From contig JAZLAW010000008.1 in NCBI GenBank assembly GCA_045613385.1, positions 16,856 to 80,855 of the forward strand: a stretch of DNA of 64,000 nt, in the 5' to 3' direction. Below are positions 1 to 6,753 of the stretch, piece by piece; the first letter of the stretch is position 1, and each line of letters starts with the position of its first letter. A program made the position numbers and the translations under genes. A model generated the notes under the pieces. The model searched no databases. It was not told where the DNA came from and saw only the letters and a list, made by a program, of their open reading frames with translations. This DNA is from SIG565 sp045613385. Its GTDB lineage: Bacteria > Bacillota > Clostridia > Oscillospirales > Acutalibacteraceae.

Positions 1-10
1 CACACTCCTT
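1..10 (-). promoter_or_regulatory. Ribosome binding site of a leftward gene outside the window
   Basis: Read on the minus strand the first ten bases are AAGGAGTGTG, a strong Shine-Dalgarno sequence. Its start codon would lie just left of the window, so a minus-strand gene begins immediately outside. The gene cannot be identified. The roughly 550 bases to the right are its likely leader. Confidence 0.6.
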
Positions 11-334
11 TCTAAAAATAGCTTGATTTTTTGTTGTTTTTGTAAGTAGGGCATTTTTGACCGATTTTTCTCAGTTCAAGACCTGAAGAAAATACGGATT
101 TTTAAACAGAAACACTCCAAACGATGCGTATATCGTAAAACCTTTTTCTATTTGAAAAAGTTTCACTTTTACAGCTCAAGAGCCATTTTGCCGTTTTTAT
201 CCAAATGTCGTTCCTAACCCCTTTTTCAGCGGCGTTGTTTCGCTCGTATCATCGCAAAATCATATCCCATCCGGACGGTCATTCAGTTGTCAAGGTGCTT
301 TCTTAAAATGAGAATGTTGTATAGCGGTTTCTTT

Positions 335-419
335 GAAAACAAAATAAAAAAGCCGATACATAGGTAGCACGAATAAGCGGGAGCACTGCTCTCGCTTAAA
401 TCCGATGTTCTATGTATCG
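335..419 (-). terminator. Large terminator/attenuator hairpin in the leftward leader
   Basis: On the minus strand a 10-bp outer stem (354-363 with 410-419) encloses an inner stem (374-379 with 393-398, extendable). It is followed by GCTTTTTTATTTTG. This is an intrinsic terminator layout. It lies about 335 bases before the ribosome site at the window edge, so it could end a short RNA or attenuate the downstream gene. Confidence 0.7.
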
Positions 420-429
420 ACTTTGAAAT

Positions 430-498
430 TCAAAGACGGGACTGTATAATCAACCTTCTCTGCCAACAGACCGGTGGCATTGGTGAAGGCGGTGGCAT
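430..498 (-). CDS. Possible 22-residue leader peptide
   Basis: A minus-strand ATG at 498 opens a 22-codon frame rich in proline at the N-terminus (MPPPSPMPP), ending at TGA 432-430 just before the terminator hairpin. No good ribosome site precedes it, and the frame may be chance. If real, it could act as a regulatory leader peptide, because its end abuts the hairpin that would decide read-through. There is no similarity I recognise. Listed as a candidate only. Confidence 0.2.
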   Translation of the reverse strand: MPPPSPMPPVCWQRRLIIQSRL

Positions 499-567
499 AA
501 GCCACGAATGTTATGTTTTAACACATCTTCATATTAAGTTGTAAATGCCGATAATTCAGCACTTTAT

Positions 568-597
568 ATTATAGCAGAACAAATGTTCGTTTGTCAA
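568..597 (-). promoter_or_regulatory. Leftward promoter with an embedded LexA/SOS-type box
   Basis: On the minus strand TTGACA (597-592) and TATAAT (573-568) are separated by 18 bases, a near-consensus sigma-A promoter. Within the spacer lies CGAACATTTGTTC (589-577), whose GAAC-N4-GTTC core matches the Firmicutes LexA (DinR) operator. Repressor bound there would block polymerase directly. The transcript would run left through the hairpin at 419-354 towards the window edge. Confidence 0.7.
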
Positions 598-600
598 GAG

Positions 601-660
601 TTTTTTGAAATATTTTTCAAAAATAATTGAGAGGGCTGTTTAAACAACCCCCTCAATTAT
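601..660 (-). terminator. Terminator of the MATE gene
   Basis: Inverted repeat with arms ATAATTGAG (623-631) and CTCAATTAT (652-660), with further GC pairing inside. On the minus strand it is followed by a T-rich run (622 down to about 610). It sits 53 bases past the MATE stop codon and separates it from the next leftward promoter. Confidence 0.75.
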
Positions 661-712
661 ATAACGAACTAAATATATACAAAATACCTAACTAAAACAT
701 TTATATAACAAT

Positions 713-2125
713 TTATTCGATGTCAGAATTGATACTCATTTGATTAAGTTGTTTGTATGTTTTTGCAATAATAATCGCAGAAATTATCGCCGTCAAAACA
801 TCAGATGCTGGCATTGAATACAGCACTCCATCAAGCCCAAAGAACATAGGCAGTAACAAAGCAAAACCAACACCAAATACAATCTCGCGAACCATTGAGA
901 GCATTGTGGATTCCACCGCCTTACCCATAGCTTGTAAGAAGATAAAGGTCGCCTTGTTCACACAAGCCAAAATCATCATACACAGATAGATGCGGAAAGC
1001 TTTTACGGCAAAATCGGTGTAATAAACGCTTTCGTTTGCGGCACCGAAGATTTGTATTAAAACATTCGGGAAAAACTCCACAATTATAAGCGACACAGCA
1101 CCGACACAGGCTTCGGCAAATAAAAGCTTTGTAAACAGAGCCTTGACACGTTCATTCAATTTTGCACCCATATTGAAACCTACAATTGGGATACATCCTG
1201 CCGCCATACCGATTACGATGGAGATAACGATCTGGAAGAACTTCATAACGATACCGACAACCGCCATAGGAATTTGTGCGTACTGCTCTTGGCCGAAGAT
1301 GGCATCCATACCACCGTATTTGCGAATCATATTGTTAATTGCCATCATTGCGGCAACAAGCGAGATCTGAGCAAGAAAACTGCAAAGACCGAACGATAAA
1401 GTCTTGCCTACGATTTGACATTTTAATTTAAGATCGCTGATGCTCGGCTTAATGAGCTTTGCACGGAAAAGATACCAAACGGCAAGAACGGCAGTTGCAA
1501 TTTGACCAATAACGGTGGCAACGGCGGCACCCATCATTCCCCACTTAAAACCAAAAATAAATATTGGGTCAAGGATGATATTGATTATTGCACCGGCAAG
1601 GGTTGAAACCATTGCAAATTTCGGACTACCATCCGCACGAATAATGGGATTCATTGTCTGACCAAGCATATAGAAAGGAATACCAAGCGCAATCCAAAAG
1701 AAATACTCTTTGGATAATTCAAAAGTTTCGGCATTTACTCTACCGCCAAACGCTGTCAAAATAGGTTCGGCAAAAATCAGATAAATAGCGGTTAAAATAA
1801 CACTGCTGATAATGCAGAGTAACACAGAGTTTCCAACACTGCGGGTTGCATTTTCTGTTTTCTTTTCGCCAAGTGAAATACTGACAAACGCACAGCAACC
1901 GTCACCTATCATAACGGCGATGCCGAGAGCAATGACAGTCAGCGGAAAGACGACAGTATTAGCCGCATTACCATAAGAACCGAGATATGTCGCATTGGCA
2001 ATAAAGATTTGGTCAACAATGTTGTATAGTGCGCCGACTAAAAGTGAAATGATACAGGGCACAGCGTATTTGCCCATTAGTTTGCCAACCTTTTCGGTGG
2101 CGAGATACGATTGATTTTGTTCCAT
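713..2125 (-). CDS. MATE family multidrug/Na+ antiporter
   Basis: A 470-residue polytopic membrane protein of the MATE efflux family, which exports cationic drugs or metabolites in exchange for Na+ or H+. The N-terminal GKLMGKYAVPCIISLLVGALY followed by a DQIFIAN-type segment is typical of Clostridia MATE proteins, and about 12 hydrophobic segments fit the family. The start is ATG 2125, preceded by AGGAGGTAATCAA. An in-frame upstream ATG at 2185 lies inside an attenuator-like hairpin and is more likely leader. The neighbourhood (TnpV, leader RNAs) suggests an acquired resistance or export gene. The substrate cannot be predicted. Confidence 0.88.
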   Translation of the reverse strand: MEQNQSYLATEKVGKLMGKYAVPCIISLLVGALYNIVDQIFIANATYLGSYGNAANTVVFPLTVIALGIAVMIGDGCCAFVSISLGEKKTENATRSVGNSVLLCIISSVILTAIYLIFAEPILTAFGGRVNAETFELSKEYFFWIALGIPFYMLGQTMNPIIRADGSPKFAMVSTLAGAIINIILDPIFIFGFKWGMMGAAVATVIGQIATAVLAVWYLFRAKLIKPSISDLKLKCQIVGKTLSFGLCSFLAQISLVAAMMAINNMIRKYGGMDAIFGQEQYAQIPMAVVGIVMKFFQIVISIVIGMAAGCIPIVGFNMGAKLNERVKALFTKLLFAEACVGAVSLIIVEFFPNVLIQIFGAANESVYYTDFAVKAFRIYLCMMILACVNKATFIFLQAMGKAVESTMLSMVREIVFGVGFALLLPMFFGLDGVLYSMPASDVLTAIISAIIIAKTYKQLNQMSINSDIE

Positions 2126-2144
2126 TTGATTACCTCCTAAAAGC

Positions 2145-2190
2145 GCAAAAAAATAATGCGTAAACCCAAAACTGGACTTACGCATTTCTG
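2145..2190 (-). promoter_or_regulatory. Attenuator-like hairpin in the MATE leader
   Basis: On the minus strand ATGCGTAA pairs with TTACGCAT across a short loop and is followed directly by ATTATTTTTTT, an intrinsic terminator. It lies between the MATE promoter and the MATE ribosome site. The hairpin coincides with an in-frame upstream ATG (2185), so coupling between translation and termination is possible. Confidence 0.65.
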
Positions 2191-2205
2191 CTACTCGTTA
2201 CAAGT

Positions 2206-2233
2206 ATTATAACACAAAACAAAAAATTTTCAA
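2206..2233 (-). promoter_or_regulatory. Promoter of the MATE gene
   Basis: On the minus strand TTGAAA (2233-2228) and TATAAT (2211-2206) are 16 bases apart. The predicted start near 2199 places the attenuator hairpin in the 5' leader. Confidence 0.65.
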
Positions 2234-2265
2234 ACTTTTTGCGTGATTTTTTTAAAAAAGTATGC

Positions 2266-2271
2266 TATAAT
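2266..2271 (+). promoter_or_regulatory. -10 element for the rightward small-gene cluster
   Basis: A perfect TATAAT follows a T/A-rich stretch, and TATGC just before it may help. No good -35 is seen at the usual distance (TTGCGT lies 21 bases upstream). It is divergent from the MATE promoter. Confidence 0.45.
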
Positions 2272-2280
2272 TGTAGTGTA

Positions 2281-2415
2281 GCAAAGCTACCAAGAGAGTG
2301 CTTTCAGCCGATATTTCGACGGCAGCCGTGGTATCAACGCAAAGTTTCGCTCGAACATCTCTCTGCATTACAGATCTAATGCTTCTGCCGTAATGCATTG
2401 TATCAAAAGGAGGTG
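2281..2415 (+). ncRNA. Structured leader RNA, possible switch, before a small conserved gene
   Basis: The roughly 140-base leader holds several helices: AGAGAG (2293-2298) can pair with CTCTCT (2359-2364), GCCG/CGGC closes a small hairpin near 2309-2325, and TGCATTAC (2364-2371) pairs with GTAATGCA (2390-2397). GCATTA (2365-2370) can alternatively pair with a nearer TAATGC (2377-2382), giving mutually exclusive hairpins just before the ribosome site AAGGAGG at 2407-2413. I do not recognise it as a known riboswitch, and the GTGGTATC patch is only a weak T-box look-alike. Confidence 0.45.
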
Positions 2416-2420
2416 TTACT

Positions 2421-2669
2421 GTGAAACGTGTTAAAGCTGCATGTATTCTTCAGACCTTGGTTTTCGCACAGAAGCCCGAAATGGGTTATAGCAAAGAACG
2501 TGCGTTACAAATCAACAAAGAAGAAATCGAGCATTACAAGGCGACTCTCGAACGTGCAAAGACCAGATATCAAATCATTGATACTGTCGAGCAGGAGGAT
2601 GGCTCTATTGTTGTTCACGTAAGAAAACAGTACAACGATAAGGCTGATGTTTCTGAATACTTCGAGTAA
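2421..2669 (+). CDS. Small conserved Clostridia protein, unknown function
   Basis: An 82-residue protein starting at GTG 2421, seven bases after a perfect AAGGAGG. It has no signal peptide or membrane segment. The middle (about residues 25-50) is charged and probably helical, and the end is a short beta-type segment (DGSIVVHVRKQY). It resembles small uncharacterised proteins seen in Ruminococcaceae accessory regions, but I cannot assign a function. It is preceded by a structured leader and followed after five bases by a terminator hairpin, so it may be expressed separately from the Veg-like gene behind it. Confidence 0.7.
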   Translation: MKRVKAACILQTLVFAQKPEMGYSKERALQINKEEIEHYKATLERAKTRYQIIDTVEQEDGSIVVHVRKQYNDKADVSEYFE

Positions 2670-2674
2670 ACCGC

Positions 2675-2705
2675 AAGCCGCCTGAGCAATCAGGCGGCTT
2701 CACTT
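2675..2705 (+). terminator. Terminator-like hairpin between the small gene and the Veg-like gene
   Basis: Perfect 10-bp stem AAGCCGCCTG (2675-2684) / CAGGCGGCTT (2691-2700) with loop AGCAAT. The following tract (CACTTTC) is only moderately T-rich, so termination may be partial. It ends 14 bases before the ribosome site of the next gene. Confidence 0.6.
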
Positions 2706-2723
2706 TCAAAATCGGAGGTAATT

Positions 2724-2972
2724 ATGACTTCACTTGACATTATTAAAAGCAAGATCCAAAAAATATATAAAACCAATCCTAATATCCATATTAATGTTGC
2801 GATTACCCATCCAAAGGTAAATCTCAAAAATGAGCCGGTTGTTATTAAGGGAGTTTATCCTCATATTTTTCAGATAGAAGAACGCAGTTCTGGTTCGCCT
2901 AAGTGTCATACTCTTCAATATACAGAGGTTCTGTTACATCATATTGAAATTATAGAACTTGGAGATATTTAA
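2724..2972 (+). CDS. Veg-like protein (DUF1021 family)
   Basis: An 82-residue protein resembling Bacillus subtilis Veg, a small beta-barrel-type protein linked to biofilm matrix regulation. The segment VYPHIFQIEE followed by LQYTEVLLHHIEI matches the Veg C-terminal pattern (YPSVF, then YSYADVLT and VEL). The N-terminal helix (SLDIIKSKIQKIY) corresponds to the usual SDIK start. GGAGG lies nine bases before ATG 2724. Its usual chromosomal place is elsewhere, so this may be a second, element-borne copy. Family assignment is from pattern recognition and moderately sure. Confidence 0.65.
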   Translation: MTSLDIIKSKIQKIYKTNPNIHINVAITHPKVNLKNEPVVIKGVYPHIFQIEERSSGSPKCHTLQYTEVLLHHIEIIELGDI

Positions 2973-2978
2973 GCGGTT

Positions 2979-3059
2979 ATGGAACAAGAAGAAATTTTCT
3001 TTTTAGCTAAAAAACATATGAAATCGATTAAAAAATGTGTTAAGATAAATGTAAAATAG
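2979..3059 (+). CDS. Possible 26-residue small protein between Veg-like and CarD-like genes
   Basis: ATG 2979 opens 26 codons ending at TAG 3059, six bases after the Veg-like stop. The peptide is lysine-rich with one cysteine. No strong ribosome site is present (GGAG lies about 14 bases upstream), so translation would rely on coupling. It may be a remnant or chance frame. Confidence 0.25.
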   Translation: MEQEEIFFLAKKHMKSIKKCVKINVK

Positions 3060-3081
3060 ATATAAAAGGCAGATGTTTGTT

Positions 3082-3591
3082 ATGTTTTCAACAAATGATT
3101 TAATTGTATATGGCGTGCACGGTGTTTGCAAAATCGTAGATATCGAGAAAAAGGATTTTATGGGAACAAAAAAGGATTATTTTGTTCTCAAGCCTGTAAA
3201 TAGTGTTGGCTCTACATACTTTGTGCCTACCGATAATGAAACACTGATAGCCAAAATGAGAAAATTGCTGTCTGAAAAAGAAATAAATGAACTTATTGAC
3301 TCAATGGCAAATGAACCTGCAAATTGGATCGCAAACGAAAATCAACGCAAAGAAAAATACACGGCCATTATTTCAGAAGGTAATCACAAAGAATTGATAA
3401 AAATGATAAAAGCCATTTTCTTTGAGAAAAAAGAACGAGAAGCAACTGGAAAGCGATTACACGCTTCCGATGAGCGATTTCTCAAAGATGCTGAAAAAAT
3501 TTTGCACGGTGAATTTCAATATGTGTTAAAATTAAACGAAGATCAGTTAATGGCTTATATCTTTGAAAGAATTGAAAATGGGAACGAATAA
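3082..3591 (+). CDS. CarD/CdnL-like transcription regulator
   Basis: A 169-residue protein with the CarD/CdnL/TRCF RNA-polymerase-interacting domain at the N-terminus (VYGVHGVCKI, then YFVLKPV and YFVPTDN, residues about 5-55), followed by a helical C-terminal region of about 100 residues. This layout and length match CdnL-type proteins that bind the RNAP beta subunit and stabilise open complexes. Two starts are possible: ATG 3073 has AAAGG only three bases away, while ATG 3082 gives the usual MF-x-x-x-D start, so I chose 3082. Located among mobile-type genes, it may control element genes rather than rRNA promoters. Confidence 0.8.
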   Translation: MFSTNDLIVYGVHGVCKIVDIEKKDFMGTKKDYFVLKPVNSVGSTYFVPTDNETLIAKMRKLLSEKEINELIDSMANEPANWIANENQRKEKYTAIISEGNHKELIKMIKAIFFEKKEREATGKRLHASDERFLKDAEKILHGEFQYVLKLNEDQLMAYIFERIENGNE

Positions 3592-3594
3592 AAA

Positions 3595-3636
3595 ACGGCG
3601 GCAGAGAGGTGTTAATCTCCCTGCCGCCATTTTGAT
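3595..3636. terminator. Bidirectional terminator between the CarD-like gene and tnpV
   Basis: Stem GGCGGCAG (3597-3604) with CTGCCGCC (3621-3628), flanked by AAAAA on the left and ATTTTGATT on the right. It serves the converging genes on both strands. Confidence 0.8.
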
Positions 3637-4007
3637 TAGTTATAAATTATATCGTGGTTTACGATTTCGGTGGCTCTTTGTCGAATGTTATTCATCCGAC
3701 CAACCCACTCAAGTTGGTTATCAGCTTTGAGTTGTTCGGTAATACCCTCTGCCTGTTTGAATTGCTTGATTAAAGTATCAAACATTCCTTCTGCTTGTCT
3801 ATTAACATCAGCAAGATAGCGATTGAGTTTACAACCGATAACCAATGAAGTATAGAAGCCTTTGCGATGGTGTTTGATATACTCCAAACGTCTTTGACCC
3901 CAAATGCCGATTTCAACTTGTTCTTCTTCGGGCAAAGTCAAATTAGGAATAAGATAACCGTTTTCCTCACGATAAGTGCCACCCATTTGTTCAAATAATG
4001 ATTTCAT
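3636..4007 (-). CDS. tnpV: TnpV-type transposon-encoded protein
   Basis: A 123-residue protein matching the TnpV family found in Clostridia mobilizable elements of the Tn4451 type: start MKSLFEQMGGTY, central LPNLTLPEEE and WGQRR, and C-terminal LEWVGRMNNIRQRATEIVN. TnpV is not itself a transposase and its role is unclear. The start is ATG 4007, preceded by GGAGGAAACTGCA. A longer frame from 4022 would start inside that ribosome site. No serine recombinase lies within the window, so this is either an orphan remnant or the edge of an element continuing left. Confidence 0.85.
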   Translation of the reverse strand: MKSLFEQMGGTYREENGYLIPNLTLPEEEQVEIGIWGQRRLEYIKHHRKGFYTSLVIGCKLNRYLADVNRQAEGMFDTLIKQFKQAEGITEQLKADNQLEWVGRMNNIRQRATEIVNHDIIYN

Positions 4008-4092
4008 TGCAGTTTCCTCCAAATATAATTTTTAGATTTTCTGCAATATACCGTACCGATTGTCTTTACCACTTGTTTTCAAAACCTTCGTT

Positions 4093-4130
4093 ACGGCACC
4101 TCGTCATTAGGTGGGTTTTTATTTTTATAA
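4093..4130 (+). terminator. Orphan rightward terminator-like hairpin
   Basis: CACCT (4097-4101) and AGGTG (4109-4113) form a short hairpin followed by GGTTTTTATTTTT. No rightward gene ends here, so it may be the remnant of a gene or a boundary insulator for the accessory region. Confidence 0.4.
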
Positions 4131-4159
4131 AACGCTTCTTTTTCCAGTTTCCAAAAATG

Positions 4160-4188
4160 TTGACATAAATGTATTTTCGTAATAAAAT
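4160..4188 (+). promoter_or_regulatory. Promoter of the CDP-alcohol phosphatidyltransferase gene
   Basis: TTGACA (4160-4165), a 17-base spacer and TAAAAT (4183-4188), 49 bases before the start codon. Confidence 0.7.
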
Positions 4189-4237
4189 ATATGTGGTTTT
4201 TGTCGAATTGATTTTAGTAATTTAAGGAAAACATTTT

Positions 4238-4828
4238 ATGAAGACTAATACATCAGGTTTCCAAAAAGTTGACACAAAAATATTAACAATACCTAACATA
4301 CTTTCATTTTTAAGAATCTGTATGATTCCCTTTATTGTGTGGTTTTATTGCGTAAAAGAACAGTATAGTGTTGTTGGGTTTATTTTGATTGTGTCCGGCG
4401 CCACCGATATTATTGATGGATACATTGCCCGTCATTTTAATATGATAAGTGACGTTGGCAAAGCGCTTGACCCCATCGCCGATAAACTCACCCAGGGAAT
4501 AATGCTTATATGCCTTATTCTCCGTTTCCCTTTTATGATTGTGCCGCTTGTAGTGTTAAGCATCAAAGAAACCTTTATGTTTATTACCAACTTTTTGGTA
4601 ATACAGAAAACAGGTGTTGTGCCAGGCGCTGAATGGCACGGTAAAGCGGCAACAGTGCTTCTATACTCTATGATGATTTTACATACCTTCTGGTATGAAA
4701 TACCTAAAAATATTTCTTCTGTTCTGATTTTTGCTTGTGCTGTAATGATTTCTCTTTCCTTTATACTCTATGGAAAAGAAAATATCAAAACATTAGGAAG
4801 AAAACGGGAAAATGAAGAAAAAAATTAA
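4238..4828 (+). CDS. CDP-alcohol phosphatidyltransferase (PgsA-like)
   Basis: A 196-residue integral membrane enzyme that transfers a phosphatidyl group from CDP-diacylglycerol to an alcohol, most likely glycerol-3-phosphate in phosphatidylglycerol synthesis. The full CDP-alcohol signature is present: D57-x2-D60-G61-x2-A64-R65-x8-G74-x3-D78-x3-D82, carrying the metal and CMP ligands. Five to six hydrophobic segments and the length fit PgsA. The acceptor cannot be fixed from sequence, and cardiolipin or inositol-type members share the motif. The next gene overlaps its end by 17 bases. Confidence 0.82.
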   Translation: MKTNTSGFQKVDTKILTIPNILSFLRICMIPFIVWFYCVKEQYSVVGFILIVSGATDIIDGYIARHFNMISDVGKALDPIADKLTQGIMLICLILRFPFMIVPLVVLSIKETFMFITNFLVIQKTGVVPGAEWHGKAATVLLYSMMILHTFWYEIPKNISSVLIFACAVMISLSFILYGKENIKTLGRKRENEEKN

Positions 4829-5150
4829 AAATATATTACAGTTTCTGCTAAATCCGCGACTGCTTGTTTGCATACTTTTCGCTTGGATAATTACAAACGG
4901 GTGGTCGTATATATTATTTGGAATTGGAACATATTTCGGTATAGGTTGGATGACCGCTGTGGCGGGTGCTTATCTTGCTTTTTTGTGGTTTCCTATGTCA
5001 CCCGAAAAAATCGTAACCTTTGCAATTTCTATATTTCTTTTAAGGTTTTTGTTTCCAAACGACCAAAAAACCTTGGCGGTGCTTAAAAGATGGCATAGAC
5101 GGGCAGTTTTTTCCATAAAAAAACGCAAATCGAAGAAAGAAGAAGTATAA
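4812..5150 (+). CDS. Small membrane protein coupled to the phosphatidyltransferase gene
   Basis: A 112-residue protein with two to three hydrophobic segments (about residues 16-35, 42-62, 65-82) and a very basic C-terminal tail (KKRKSKKEE). It overlaps the preceding gene by 17 bases in another frame, so translation is probably coupled. I recognise no domain. Position suggests a role in phospholipid synthesis or membrane organisation, which is inference only. Confidence 0.7.
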   Translation: MKKKIKNILQFLLNPRLLVCILFAWIITNGWSYILFGIGTYFGIGWMTAVAGAYLAFLWFPMSPEKIVTFAISIFLLRFLFPNDQKTLAVLKRWHRRAVFSIKKRKSKKEEV

Positions 5151-5262
5151 AACGAGAATTTTTTACAATAAGCCGATTATATTGGGGAAAATTACTTACA
5201 GATAATGTGTGTCCTCATACGTATTGAGCAAATAAACACTATAAATAAGTTACGGAGAAATT

Positions 5263-6696
5263 ATGCAAAACGAAAAGATAGACAGAATTTTTGATATTTT
5301 TGGTGAAATGTCAAATATACCGCACGGTTCGGGCGATATGGAAAAAATTGCTAATTACTGTGTAGACTTTGCAAAAAAGTTAGGTCTTAAATACCACCGC
5401 GATGATGCAAATAATGTGATTATTTACAAAAACGCAAATAAGTGTCAAGGTGACTTATCTCCTGTAATTTTACAGGGGCATCTTGATATGGTATGTCAAA
5501 AAGAAGAAGGTTTAGATTTTAACTTTTTAGAAGAGCCACTAAAGTTAATATACGACAGTGACTTTTTAAAGGCGTCGGGTACTACACTTGGTGCCGATAA
5601 CGGTATTGCCGTGGCTATGATTTTATCTTTACTTGAGCGAAACGATATACCCCACCCACCGATAGAAGCCGTTTTTACTACCGATGAAGAAATCGGTATG
5701 CTTGGTGCAAAAGAACTTGACTGCAGTCTTTTATCGGGCAAAAAATTTATAAATCTTGACTCAGAAGAAGATGACACCGTTACGGTTTCTTGCGCGGGCG
5801 GCAGCGACTTTAAGGCAACACTTAAAATAGACAGAGAAATCAGAACCGCCAATAAAGTGAAAATAACACTTGGCGGACTAAAGGGCGGACACTCGGGTGT
5901 TGAAATTGACAAGCACCGTATTAATGCCAATGTTCTCGGCGGTCGTTTTTTAGATTATCTGAACCGTATTAGCGAAATAGATATAATCTCGGTAAACGGC
6001 GGTGATAAAGCAAATGCTATACCCTGCCTTTGCGAAATTGAAATTGCCACAACCGACCAAAAAATAGAAGAAAAAATAAATGACTTTTATGAAACCGTTG
6101 CCAAAGAAATCTCTTTTAACGAGCCAAACTTTAAAATAGAAGTTTCGGTTATTGAGAACGTCTCATGTCCCATACTTTCAAAAGAAGTAACCGATAAACT
6201 GATATACATTTTATGTTGTATACCAAACGGCATAATTGATATGAGCAGCGAAATTACAGGACTTGTGGAAACTTCGCTTAATTTAGGTATTTTAATTACA
6301 AGTGATAATACTATTGTTTTCCACTCGGCGCTCAGAAGTAATAAAAAGTCTTCTCTTGATTTTTTAGAGAATAAGTTAAAACTATTTTTTAAAAACATAG
6401 ATGCTGATATTGAAACATTTGGGCATTATCCTCCGTGGGAATATAAAAACGACAGTACCCTTCGCGAGTTGTATATAGATATTTATACTGCCGCTACCGG
6501 TACTTCACCAAAGGTAGAAGCAATACACGCCGGACTTGAATGCGCGGTATTTTCTTCGGCAATAAAAAATGCCGACTGTATTGCCATCGGACCTAATATA
6601 TTTGACGCGCATACGGTAAATGAGCGGTTGGAAGTTTCTTCGGTTGAAAAAGTTTACCAACTACTCATTACGCTACTTGATAGATTATCCATTTGA
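5263..6696 (+). CDS. pepD: Aminoacyl-histidine dipeptidase (M20 family)
   Basis: A 477-residue cytosolic zinc dipeptidase of the PepD type that splits dipeptides such as Xaa-His. Catalytic landmarks are visible: GHLDM with H73 and D75, the bridging aspartate D112 in ADNGIA, and the general base/ligand pair E142-E143 in TTDEEIGMLGAKE. The lid domain is expected at about residues 200-375, where GGLKGGHSGVEID provides the dimer-site histidine. Length matches PepD (about 480). ATG 5263 follows GGAG by eight bases. It sits just before an oligopeptide transporter, consistent with peptide use. Confidence 0.92.
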   Translation: MQNEKIDRIFDIFGEMSNIPHGSGDMEKIANYCVDFAKKLGLKYHRDDANNVIIYKNANKCQGDLSPVILQGHLDMVCQKEEGLDFNFLEEPLKLIYDSDFLKASGTTLGADNGIAVAMILSLLERNDIPHPPIEAVFTTDEEIGMLGAKELDCSLLSGKKFINLDSEEDDTVTVSCAGGSDFKATLKIDREIRTANKVKITLGGLKGGHSGVEIDKHRINANVLGGRFLDYLNRISEIDIISVNGGDKANAIPCLCEIEIATTDQKIEEKINDFYETVAKEISFNEPNFKIEVSVIENVSCPILSKEVTDKLIYILCCIPNGIIDMSSEITGLVETSLNLGILITSDNTIVFHSALRSNKKSSLDFLENKLKLFFKNIDADIETFGHYPPWEYKNDSTLRELYIDIYTAATGTSPKVEAIHAGLECAVFSSAIKNADCIAIGPNIFDAHTVNERLEVSSVEKVYQLLITLLDRLSI

Positions 6697-6721
6697 TTTT
6701 ATGTTTAGTTTATGGTATAAT
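6693..6721 (+). promoter_or_regulatory. Promoter of the OPT transporter gene
   Basis: TTGATT (6693-6698, overlapping the pepD stop), a 17-base spacer and TATAAT (6716-6721). It gives the transporter its own start site besides read-through from pepD. Confidence 0.65.
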
Positions 6722-6753
6722 TTTTGAAGTTTGTTATATAGGTAGGTTTAGTT

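Noticed and set aside
2281..2350. T-box-like GTGGTATC segment
   Set aside because: The match to the T-box core is poor, no specifier loop or terminator follows, and the downstream protein is not an amino-acid gene.
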